The position numbers and the translations under genes were made by a program. DNA of 64,000 nt from Pseudomonas izuensis (GTDB lineage Bacteria; Pseudomonadota; Gammaproteobacteria; Pseudomonadales; Pseudomonadaceae): contig NZ_WTFT01000009.1 of NCBI RefSeq assembly GCF_009861505.1, positions 197,751 to 261,750 of the forward strand, given 5' to 3'. The notes beneath the pieces were generated by a model. The model saw only the letters and a list, made by a program, of their open reading frames with translations, searched no databases and had not been told where the DNA came from. Each line of letters starts with the position of its first letter. Within the stretch, counting starts at the first letter, position 1. Below, piece by piece: positions 9,540-16,841 of the stretch.

Positions 9540-9783
9540 GATCGAGTCAACTGAAGGACACAGATCACGACTCTTTCGCGCATTATGCAGCCAGGTTTCA
9601 TCTATTAGATGCGCATATCATAGGGCTTCGCTTGTATTTCATACATTGCCTAAGTTGCGTTGCCGTTCCAGCCCATGGTCGGCTGCTTGCGCCTCAAAAA
9701 ATAATGCGCTGCCGTTCTTCAGTATAGAGGCCCTTGGCCGACTTAGTCCCTACAGCCATCAACGCTCTTGGGATCTACGTATC

Positions 9784-10383
9784 ATGGATAAACGCGCGCC
9801 CTCGGATGTTTTGCTTTCAAGTACGGTCACCGTAGCCGACTACCGTGCTTTCAAACGAGCAAAGGACAAGGTAAGAATCGCTGATTTCGTGTACCAACGA
9901 TTTCAGGAGCGCTATCTCAAACCCTTCGAGTCTAAGGAGCATAAGCACGGTTTTGCGATGATGGCATGTGCGTGCCTGATGATCGAAATGCTAGAGGCTT
10001 TCTGGACTGGCTCCGCAAAGTCGGGTCTCAGCGGAGTTGCTTTCAGCCACTTCTTCGACCGTGTTGATCATTTTTCATCCCTGCGAGAGCACGGCAGACT
10101 CTTCTACAAGCACGTCCGTTGCGGAGTCATGCACCAAGGCGAAACAACCGGAGGGTGGCGAATTCGAAGGGATACGTCTCAACTGTTTGACGCGGAAAAC
10201 TTGGTGATCGATGCCACACGATTTCTATCTGCGCTCGAAGAATCGCTTCGCGAGTATTGTGATTTGCTCAAGGCGTCGCCTTGGGAAAGCGAGGTTTGGA
10301 GCCGTCTCCAGATGAAAATGAGGTTTATCTGCGCGGGCGCATTGGTACCGCCTGAGTATCTGGATGTGCCAGTAGCGCCCTAA
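9784..10383 (+). CDS. HEPN-like protein of unknown function
   Basis: A 199-residue protein, first cargo gene after the integrase operon. I take the ATG at 9784 (MDKRAPSDV), preceded by GGGA; a longer frame opens at 9646, but its 46 extra residues look non-coding. It is mostly helical and carries VRCGVMHQGET, an R-x4-H motif of the kind that marks HEPN ribonuclease-like domains. HEPN proteins often act in toxin-antitoxin or abortive-infection systems. No partner nucleotidyltransferase is adjacent. Family membership is a motif-level guess. Confidence 0.55.
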   Translation: MDKRAPSDVLLSSTVTVADYRAFKRAKDKVRIADFVYQRFQERYLKPFESKEHKHGFAMMACACLMIEMLEAFWTGSAKSGLSGVAFSHFFDRVDHFSSLREHGRLFYKHVRCGVMHQGETTGGWRIRRDTSQLFDAENLVIDATRFLSALEESLREYCDLLKASPWESEVWSRLQMKMRFICAGALVPPEYLDVPVAP

Positions 10384-10509
10384 TGCGTTTGCACCACTGG
10401 CCGATGGCTCGTCGAAGGGAAAGAGGCCGAGCGGCTCATCCATTCATCCCCTTGAGCCTTGCTCCCCCGGCGGGACACTAAACTCGTATGAGCAAGGGGG
10501 AGGAAGCCC

Positions 10510-10704
10510 ATGACCCGAAAAAAATCACAGATACGACCTAAAGACCCAAGGGTTAAGCCGCACACGTGCTCATCGAGCCAGGTCCATTCTGTAGCGCCAT
10601 TGAAGCCTACGAAGCTTTCCCTGGAGAGCCTGCTAGCAGAAACTCCCGAGAACAATCGAGACGAAGCCTGGGAAAAAATGGCACCGGAGGGAAAGGAATT
10701 TTAG
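10510..10704 (+). CDS. Small protein with MazE-antitoxin-like C-terminus
   Basis: A 64-residue frame with a very strong ribosome-binding site (AAGGGGGAGGAAGCCC before ATG 10510), which is why I keep it. The N-terminus is Lys/Arg-rich. The C-terminal part SLESLLAETPENNRDEAW..GKEF resembles the toxin-binding tail of MazE-type antitoxins (SLEELLA..TPENRH..GKE). The AbrB-type DNA-binding half is missing and no MazF-like gene follows, so it is either an orphan or degraded antitoxin or a chance likeness. Confidence 0.4.
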   Translation: MTRKKSQIRPKDPRVKPHTCSSSQVHSVAPLKPTKLSLESLLAETPENNRDEAWEKMAPEGKEF

Positions 10705-10809
10705 CTCGGTAGGATGACAGCCCTGTGGAGCCTTCGGCATCCAATTCGCCAGATCCGTCCGATGCGCGAGCGACCCTGTAGGCAGACGAAATCTGTTCAA
10801 GAGATCGGC

Positions 10810-11313
10810 TCAGAACCCATCTGTAAAGAAACCCCATTTACCGACCAATTCATTTATTGCGAGCGAAATCCTCGACTCAGCCATCAGCTCCGCAGGCGTA
10901 TAACTCAACGCCACCGCAACCGCCATAGCAAACTCATTCAGCTCTCCTGGTTCGAATGGCCAGACTTGAAGTTTCACCAGCGTCGAGTCGTTGTGACCGT
11001 ATTCTTCAACAACCTCTATCGTGCCCTCCAAAAGTCGATAATTCGTGAGCGATATGGCCATGGTTTTTTGAGGGTAATCCGCCAACCGCGTGCGCGAATC
11101 CAAAAACGTGTCCCCAGCTTCGGCTAGCGCGGGATGGCTGAAAGCACGGACGATCAACGACTTCAACCTCGGCGACGACACAAGACTTCGCACATACCTC
11201 AAATCCACAGGACCTTGGCTAAATTCCCATTCCAGTTCGCGGCGCAAATGATCCTGTAGGTTTGGTTGGGCAGCCATCACCACGCACGTCGCGCGGACTA
11301 GCTGCGAAGTCAT
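10810..11313 (-). CDS. Hypothetical protein, last gene of a three-gene operon
   Basis: A 167-residue soluble protein I do not recognise. It starts with ATG at 11313, overlapping the previous stop by 4 nt (translational coupling), so it probably works with the 11310-11906 protein. It is mostly helical at the N-terminus with a beta-rich middle (GTIEVVEEYGHNDSTLVKLQVWPF); no signal peptide or membrane segment. Because the coupled gene ends in a toxin-binding-type domain this product could be the toxin, but no RES or other known toxin motif is seen. Confidence 0.6.
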   Translation of the reverse strand: MTSQLVRATCVVMAAQPNLQDHLRRELEWEFSQGPVDLRYVRSLVSSPRLKSLIVRAFSHPALAEAGDTFLDSRTRLADYPQKTMAISLTNYRLLEGTIEVVEEYGHNDSTLVKLQVWPFEPGELNEFAMAVAVALSYTPAELMAESRISLAINELVGKWGFFTDGF

Positions 11314-11906
11314 ACCCCAACCCCATGCTCAAGCCGTTTGAGCATTAGATAAATCGCTTGGCACCCCTCCTCCGTCGCCAGCATTTCGCTGGGTCGCCGA
11401 CCTGCAAAGGCAGTGCGTTCTTCCTGCACCCAAAGCACCGCGCGAGTACCAAAAAAAGCCAAAATTGAATCCACGGCTCGCATGTAGCTAGCGATGTAGT
11501 TTTCATCCGCCAGATGGGGGGCAATCTGATGTTGATGCCCCGGCTCGGAATGTTTGCCACACCGAGCGACGAGCCAACCTTCAAGACTTGCCACTTTGCC
11601 AGGCTCGCCGCAAAGCTCACAGATGTAGCCTGACGCGAGCTGCGCAATTTCGAAAACTGAACCAATACCTTCATCGGCTCCGCTGTGGTAGATCCGCAAT
11701 TGACCAAACTTCTCTTTCGCCTGCGTGACCAAAACGTCGAGCGCGTGCAACTCAGCACGCCGTTGGACCAACCGCAAACTCGCTTCAATGAGATCCGCCC
11801 ACCCGTCATTGCATTCAAAACCAAACGTTGCTTGACCTGAAAACTCATGAGGAAAAAGAAGTGCACGATACTCAGCGGCAAGGTGCCTTTCGATGAAATT
11901 ATTCAT
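11310..11906 (-). CDS. Two-domain protein: Cys-containing N-domain plus Xre/MbcA/ParS toxin-binding-type C-domain
   Basis: A 198-residue protein from ATG 11906 (MNNFIERHLAAEYR); a longer frame starts at 11978 inside the upstream gene. The N-terminal part has GWADLI, QAKEKFGQLRIY and CELCG..GKVASLEGW..RCGKH, a pattern common in uncharacterised phage/plasmid-type proteins and probably zinc-binding. The last 45 residues (FAGRRPSEMLATEEG and LKRLEHGV) match the C-terminal toxin-binding domain of Xre/MbcA/ParS antitoxins (GRRPxELLxTxEG..RIEHGV). It overlaps both operon neighbours. The function is inferred to be antitoxin-like or adaptor-like. Confidence 0.6.
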   Translation of the reverse strand: MNNFIERHLAAEYRALLFPHEFSGQATFGFECNDGWADLIEASLRLVQRRAELHALDVLVTQAKEKFGQLRIYHSGADEGIGSVFEIAQLASGYICELCGEPGKVASLEGWLVARCGKHSEPGHQHQIAPHLADENYIASYMRAVDSILAFFGTRAVLWVQEERTAFAGRRPSEMLATEEGCQAIYLMLKRLEHGVGV

Positions 11907-12312
11907 CTGTCCTCGACTCCTTGGACCACAAAAGCTCTCGGGGTTGTCCGCGCAGCTCTGATGGATAAATCTGCCCATCCATCACTTCGTATAAGAGCCG
12001 CTCATCGACTGTATAAATCGCAGAAAGCTGCTCCATCAACCAGCAACCCCTCTTGTTCAACCAAGGCGGTGATACCAGCTGTACCTGGTGGATAAATTGC
12101 TCGGGGCTGTCTTTGGAAGACAGGTCCAGTAGGAAACGTACGGTCGAAACCATGAACTGTTGATGCGAGGAAATTTGTTGGTCAACGGTTTCGTACGTAA
12201 CGAAAAACCACTCATCGTTCGCCGTTTGTGAAATGTAAGCCCACCGTTGCGCCCCTTCCTCCAACACGAAAAACGGATTCTGCAATCGGGCTTGCGCGTG
12301 GGTTTCGAACAT
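11899..12312 (-). CDS. Hypothetical protein, first gene of the operon
   Basis: A 137-residue soluble protein of unknown function from ATG 12312 (MFETHAQAR), with GGAG upstream (an upstream ATG at 12330 lies too close to that site). It has aromatic-rich patches (NPFFVLEEGAQRWAYISQ, ANDEWFFVTYETV) and no recognised motif. It is transcribed divergently from the XRE regulator; the 16-bp palindrome at 12337-12352 sits in its promoter region, so it is probably repressed by that protein. It overlaps the next gene by 8 nt. Confidence 0.6.
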   Translation of the reverse strand: MFETHAQARLQNPFFVLEEGAQRWAYISQTANDEWFFVTYETVDQQISSHQQFMVSTVRFLLDLSSKDSPEQFIHQVQLVSPPWLNKRGCWLMEQLSAIYTVDERLLYEVMDGQIYPSELRGQPRELLWSKESRTDE

Positions 12313-12336
12313 ATTATGTCTCCAGAACATTGCAAT

Positions 12337-12352
12337 GCGTACTATAGTACGC
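12337..12352. promoter_or_regulatory. Perfect 16-bp palindrome, likely operator of the XRE regulator
   Basis: GCGTACTATAGTACGC lies between the divergent starts at 12312 (minus) and 12402 (plus). XRE-family repressors typically bind short palindromes between divergent genes, so this is a good candidate autoregulatory site controlling both directions. The assignment is inferred from position and symmetry. Confidence 0.65.
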
Positions 12353-12401
12353 TGCTAACATTTTCTCAATGTGGCCATATACTCCTTTTTCGGAGTGCCG
12401 C

Positions 12402-12722
12402 ATGCGGGAGCTGAATGAAGCGTTTGGACAGGCCTTAAGGGATTTGCGACTCAAGGCCAATCTCGCGCAGGTTGATTTTCCACCGAAAGTCAGCAGGGAG
12501 CACGTCAGTCTCCTTGAGCGCGGGCTGCGTTCGCCCAGCCTGGAAACAATCGACAATCTGGCCGAGGTTATGGGCATCTCGCCCTTGGCGCTTGTGCTCC
12601 AGTGCTATCTCTACCGCGATCAATCCCAAAGCATCGAGACCCTGATAGGGAAAGCATTGAGCGAGGTCAGAATGGAAATGATTGCTGTCGCGCCCCAAAA
12701 AAAGGACGGTGACTCGTCATAA
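12402..12722 (+). CDS. XRE-family transcriptional regulator
   Basis: A 106-residue Cro/CI-type HTH protein. The HTH spans about residues 5-60 (NEAFGQALRDLRLKANLAQVDF, SREHVSLLERGLRSPSLETIDNLAEVMGISPL). The ATG at 12402 is preferred over 12369 because CGGAG lies 6 bases upstream and the HTH begins at once. It is divergent from the three-gene operon at 10.8-12.3 kb and very likely regulates it and itself through the palindrome between them. Confidence 0.85.
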   Translation: MRELNEAFGQALRDLRLKANLAQVDFPPKVSREHVSLLERGLRSPSLETIDNLAEVMGISPLALVLQCYLYRDQSQSIETLIGKALSEVRMEMIAVAPQKKDGDSS

Positions 12723-13019
12723 GCTACTCGCCGATTGCGTGGACTCTCCCGTACCAGCCCCCAGCCTTCTTAGTACGAATCTACACGCCCCCCAAGCAAG
12801 CACTTCTACACACAGGTAGTGAGGTGAGTGCGATTTGCTCGCTCTCTTGCTTATTGGCCCTTAATTTCCTGAGACCTCATACACGCTGCGCCTGAACCGT
12901 TTGAGATGCGAGGATGTCGCGGGAAGCGTACTTATTGTCCAATGAGGCCAGACATGTCGATGTCTGCATTCACGGCTGTGGGTTCGAGAGTTAAAGACAT
13001 AGAAGGCAATCGAAAACTG
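12723..13019. other. Intergenic stretch with no supported gene
   Basis: About 300 bases between the XRE regulator and the convergent small gene at 13020. Short frames occur but have no ribosome-binding site and overlap the next gene antisense. No repeat or hairpin stands out. Confidence 0.5.
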
Positions 13020-13337
13020 TCAGACAGATTCAATCGAGACCAACTCGAAGTACTTAAACTTGCGTTTTTTCGCCTCTGCCTTCGCTTCCTGCTCAGCAAT
13101 GAGGCTACTCAGAGTGCTCGCCTCGTAAACAAGCACCTCGGCCTTGCCCTCAAATTCCGACATTACACGGAGCGTCACCCTTAATTTCGGCGAGCGAGAA
13201 GTCGTAGCCCGTCGGGCTTTCGATACATGTTGTTGATCTGAAGTAACCCGCAGATCCTCAGCCACGGAGGTAACCTCACTGATCGTGGTGCCGAAAAGCG
13301 CACGGCGCATCTCTTCTTCGCTCAGGTTCTCTTTCAT
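13020..13337 (-). CDS. Small conserved-looking hypothetical protein
   Basis: A 105-residue charged protein, unrecognised. It begins MKENLSEEEMRRALFG, has a central beta-like segment (PKLRVTLRVMSEFEGKAEVLVYEAS) and ends in a basic, heptad-like region (LSSLIAEQEAKAEAKKRKFKYFELV). The sharp codon-like conservation of polar and non-polar residues supports a real gene, but the ribosome-binding site (GAGAC) is weak. It stands alone, opposite in direction to the next gene. Confidence 0.5.
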   Translation of the reverse strand: MKENLSEEEMRRALFGTTISEVTSVAEDLRVTSDQQHVSKARRATTSRSPKLRVTLRVMSEFEGKAEVLVYEASTLSSLIAEQEAKAEAKKRKFKYFELVSIESV

Positions 13338-13566
13338 GCAGATGTCTCGTGTGCTTTGCAGATTGACGAATAGGAAATGGTGAAAAAAAGAACATACCGT
13401 TGTGCTTCAAGAGTGGCAGCCCAATCGATCAGGTCCATTCGACGCATTCTAACTGAACCAATGAGGTGACTTCACCGAGGGTAGAAGATCTTCTCTTTTG
13501 GTAGGCTTTGTTTTACCGGCACTGTCCAAGCGTGGACTGCTCACATCTCAGCATCACGGATGAATA

Positions 13567-14364
13567 ATGGCCTTATTTTCTCAAGATCAACTCGAAGCGA
13601 TCGCAAATGCCTTAGGCGACACAGAAACGGGCCTCACTGGTGCTGAAATAGAGCTTTTCTTTGCTTCCGCCAAAATGAATGACCCTGGAAAAATCACAAA
13701 ACGCATCAGGATTTATAACGCGTTTGTCGAGAGCCAAAATGCCAAGCGTAACCGCACTCATGTGTTGGAATTTATACGCCTTGCCATGAAACCAGCCCGA
13801 TATAGTCGATCTCCAGAACGCTTCGAGCCGATGCGAGCACTCGTCAACCAAGCTCTCGCATTCGCCTCGCTCATGGTGGACGAAGCAGGAACACTTGTAT
13901 CAGCGGAGGCGGTGCAAACCCTACCTGAGGCCCAGCGCAGAGCACGCGATCTGCGTGCCGACCTTGAGGGCCGAGGAGTTCATCCCGACGTTCTCAGGTT
14001 TTGTCGCTCAGAACTGTTAGCAGATAACTATTTCCACGCAGTTCAGGAAGCAGTGAAAAGCGTTGCAGCAAAGATGAGAGAACGTACAGGTCTGACCGAT
14101 GACGGTGCGCCGCTGGTAGATCGAGTGCTAGCTGGGGATCCACCTCTTCTCGCCATCAATCCACGCTCAACTGTAAGTGAAAGAAGCGAGCAGAGTGGAT
14201 TTGCAAATTTGGTTCGAGGCACATTTGGGATGTTCCGCAACCCCGTTGTTCATGAAGCTCGAATACATTGGGATATGACGAAAGAGGACGCGGAAGATTT
14301 GCTTACAATCGTTTCGCTTATCCATCGGCGCCTGGACAAAGCCTATATGCCGCCGAGGCTCTGA
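13567..14364 (+). CDS. TIGR02391-family (Ymh/HEPN-like) protein
   Basis: A 265-residue protein resembling the TIGR02391/Hypoth_Ymh group. The C-terminal domain has the hallmark FRNPVVHEARIHW, again an R-x4-H HEPN-type motif, followed by DAEDLLTIVSLIHRRLDKA. The N-terminal 130 residues are helical (GDTETGLTGAEIELFFASAKMND). Members are common on mobile islands and in defence neighbourhoods; biochemical function is not established to my knowledge. It is monocistronic; the ribosome-binding site is weak. Confidence 0.75.
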   Translation: MALFSQDQLEAIANALGDTETGLTGAEIELFFASAKMNDPGKITKRIRIYNAFVESQNAKRNRTHVLEFIRLAMKPARYSRSPERFEPMRALVNQALAFASLMVDEAGTLVSAEAVQTLPEAQRRARDLRADLEGRGVHPDVLRFCRSELLADNYFHAVQEAVKSVAAKMRERTGLTDDGAPLVDRVLAGDPPLLAINPRSTVSERSEQSGFANLVRGTFGMFRNPVVHEARIHWDMTKEDAEDLLTIVSLIHRRLDKAYMPPRL

Positions 14365-14432
14365 AAGAACCATGCACACGGAGTTCCAAATTAGCGCACC
14401 AGTGAAGACGATTTCTCTATGACTCACGGCCA

Positions 14433-15461
14433 TTAAGCCGACATATCGTCGTTGATGGCTTCTCGGATCAACTTGGCCTCCGCTACGCTGGTATCGCGGG
14501 GTAAAACGATGCCATTTTTCACAGCAAGAATTTCGGCCATGACGCTAACCGCGATTTCCGCAGGTGTCTTGCTACCAATATAAATTCCGATAGGTCCGTG
14601 CAAGCGTTTGAGTGAGGTTTCCGTCTCCCCAAAATGCTCTATTAGGCGCTCCCGACGCAGTTGACTATTACGACGCGAACCAATGGCACCAATATAAAAC
14701 GCAGGTCCCCGCAGCGCCTCTATCAAGGCAAGATCGTCGAGCTTCGGGTCATGGCTGAGAGCGATGATGCAGGTTCTCAAGTCAAACGAGAAGTCACGAA
14801 CCACGTCATCCGGCATGCCGACTATGCGCTCGACTCCGGTCACCGACCAGGTCTCTACATATTCGGGTCGCGGATCGCAGACCGCTACTTTGAAACCATT
14901 GAATTGCGCCATGGTAGCTAAGTACTCAGCCAGCGCACCGGCACCGATTATGAGCATTCGATACCCCGGACCGAGCGTGTTGAGCATCTGCTGGCCGTCG
15001 AAACTGAACTGCTCCGGTGTAGCACTGTGCTCCAGTGTCACCATGTTGGAGTTCAGTACCAGACTGCGACGCATAAGACGTCCAGCGTCGAGGTGAGATA
15101 GCAACTCATCCAGCAACTGCCAGGACGGGCAGAATTCGAGGATCAACTCCAGCGTCCCTCCACATGGCAATCCGAAGCGATGCGCTTCGTCAGCGCTGAC
15201 GCCGTAACGCACCACCTCAGGTGGCCCCTCCCTCAAACCCGTGCCGCCATGAGCGGCGGTATGTCGGTGGATCAGGTCCTCCTCAATGCAGCCCCCGGAC
15301 ACGCTCCCTATCACCCGACCGTCGTTACGCAAAGCCATCATTGAGCCAACCGGCCGTGGCGACGAACCCCAGGTTCGCGCTACAGTCGCCAGCAGAACAC
15401 GTTCTCCGGCAGCGAGCCATTCCTGAGCGGAGCGAAGAACTAGCAAATCGATGCTTTCCAT
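14433..15461 (-). CDS. XdhC-family molybdenum-hydroxylase maturation factor
   Basis: A 342-residue cytoplasmic protein. In this family XdhC/CoxI proteins bind the Mo cofactor, help add its essential sulfido ligand and load the apo-enzyme. The N-terminal XdhC/CoxI domain shows GSVSGGCIEEDL, and the C-terminal Rossmann domain shows LIIGAGALAEYL and GAIGSRRN. I take ATG 15461 (MESIDLL) with AAGGAGAG upstream; the frame stays open to 15947, but that part is antisense-like. It is the last gene of the minus-strand operon 2Fe-2S subunit, Mo subunit, cytochrome c, XdhC, so it surely serves that enzyme. Confidence 0.9.
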   Translation of the reverse strand: MESIDLLVLRSAQEWLAAGERVLLATVARTWGSSPRPVGSMMALRNDGRVIGSVSGGCIEEDLIHRHTAAHGGTGLREGPPEVVRYGVSADEAHRFGLPCGGTLELILEFCPSWQLLDELLSHLDAGRLMRRSLVLNSNMVTLEHSATPEQFSFDGQQMLNTLGPGYRMLIIGAGALAEYLATMAQFNGFKVAVCDPRPEYVETWSVTGVERIVGMPDDVVRDFSFDLRTCIIALSHDPKLDDLALIEALRGPAFYIGAIGSRRNSQLRRERLIEHFGETETSLKRLHGPIGIYIGSKTPAEIAVSVMAEILAVKNGIVLPRDTSVAEAKLIREAINDDMSA

Positions 15462-15471
15462 CGGGCTCTCC

Positions 15472-16824
15472 TTACCGCATTTGCAGAATGATCGGGCTGC
15501 TGCTAGCTGGGTCGGTGTGTTCACGCAGCTTGCTGGCCGCCTGCGCGTCAACCGCACCGCTTTGGTTTCCCCACATGCTGCGTACAAACGTAAGCACCTC
15601 GGCAATCTGCTGATCCGAAAGCTGCTCCCGGAAAGCTGGCATGCGATAGGCGTCTGGCACACCAGCGGCAACGATACGCTGCGAGCCATTGAGGGTGATA
15701 TTGATCGCCGAGGCGCTCTCTTCGGCGAGTGCTGACGTAGCCCCTGCCACAGGCGGCATCCATTCGGCCTGCCCCTTGCCTTCCATTCCGTGACAAGAAG
15801 CGCAGCGGGTGACATAGGTATGGGCGCCGGGCATATCCAGTAGGTCTGCGGCAGACTCCGCCCGATACTGCCAGGGGGGGCCGTCGCGTTTGCTGTCGCC
15901 GGGCAGTGACTTGAGATAGCGTGCAATCGCGGCCAGATCCTCGTCACTCATGAACTGCGTAGAGTTGTTGAAAGCCTCGGTCATCGAACCAAAGACGACG
16001 GTGTGTTTGTTGCGACCGGTCTTCAGGAACTGAACAATTTCCGGCTCGCTCCAGCGCCCCAAGCCCGTATTGTGATCGTCCCGCAGACTAGGTGCGTACC
16101 AGCCGTCGAGCAAGGCACCGGCAAGGAACGGCGAGCCGGATTCATCCAGCGCTTTTTCATTAAATGCCAGCCCCCGTGGGGTATGGCAGCTGCCGCAATG
16201 GCCCGCCCCCTGAACAATGTAAGCACCACGGTTCCATAGCTCATCTTCTGCCGGTTTCACTACATAGGGAGTGGTGTCGGCAAAGACGCCATTCCATAGC
16301 GCGATAGGCCAACGCATGTTAAGTGGCCAAGGTATCGCGCTTGGGATATTGGCCTGCCGGACCGGCGCCACGCCTTTCATAAAGAACGCATACAAGGCGC
16401 GCACATCATCTTCGCTGAGTTTCGCATAGGATGGATATGGCATCGCTGGATACAGCCGCCTCCCACCGGGCGCGATGCCTTGGCGAACGGCGCGGTCAAA
16501 TTCTGTGAGGCTGTAGCCACCAATGCCGGTTTCTCGATCCGGGGTGACGTTGGTGGCGTGAATCGCGCCCAGCGGAGTTGCCATTTCCAGACCTCCGGCA
16601 AAGGGGGCGCCGCCCGGCACACTGTGACAGGCCACACAATCGCTGAGCCGGGCAACATATTCGCCACGGGCGACCAGCGCCGGGTCAATGTCAGCCACTG
16701 CCAATTGTTCATTCTCTAGACGTGAGGAGGGCTCGTGGGTGACATACCAAGCCAGCAGGCCCGCCGCGACGAGGCACGGCAGCGCCAGCCAACCAGCAGT
16801 TCTTGCGAATCGGCTATTCTTCAT
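15472..16824 (-). CDS. Tri-haem c-type cytochrome, electron acceptor of the Mo hydroxylase
   Basis: A 450-residue exported cytochrome. An N-terminal hydrophobic anchor or signal (WLALPCLVAAGLLAWYV) precedes three CxxCH haem sites: CVACH (63-67), CGSCH (210-214) and CASCH (341-345). This three-haem layout is that of gluconate/alcohol dehydrogenase cytochrome subunits and of the cytochromes paired with periplasmic aldehyde oxidoreductases. It would pass electrons from the Mo/Fe-S subunits to the respiratory chain. It lies 17 bases after the large subunit and 10 bases before xdhC. Confidence 0.92.
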   Translation of the reverse strand: MKNSRFARTAGWLALPCLVAAGLLAWYVTHEPSSRLENEQLAVADIDPALVARGEYVARLSDCVACHSVPGGAPFAGGLEMATPLGAIHATNVTPDRETGIGGYSLTEFDRAVRQGIAPGGRRLYPAMPYPSYAKLSEDDVRALYAFFMKGVAPVRQANIPSAIPWPLNMRWPIALWNGVFADTTPYVVKPAEDELWNRGAYIVQGAGHCGSCHTPRGLAFNEKALDESGSPFLAGALLDGWYAPSLRDDHNTGLGRWSEPEIVQFLKTGRNKHTVVFGSMTEAFNNSTQFMSDEDLAAIARYLKSLPGDSKRDGPPWQYRAESAADLLDMPGAHTYVTRCASCHGMEGKGQAEWMPPVAGATSALAEESASAINITLNGSQRIVAAGVPDAYRMPAFREQLSDQQIAEVLTFVRSMWGNQSGAVDAQAASKLREHTDPASSSPIILQMR

Positions 16825-16841
16825 TTGTGCTCCGGCGCAGG

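Noticed and set aside
10714..11127. 137-codon plus-strand frame after the MazE-like gene (a toxin candidate)
   Set aside because: Antisense to the coupled minus-strand operon, no ribosome-binding site and no MazF pattern.
12906..13184. 92-codon plus-strand frame
   Set aside because: Overlaps the 13020-13337 gene antisense and has no start signals.
15462..15947. N-terminal extension of the XdhC frame
   Set aside because: It overlaps the cytochrome gene in another frame, lacks XdhC homology and the internal ATG 15461 has a strong ribosome-binding site.
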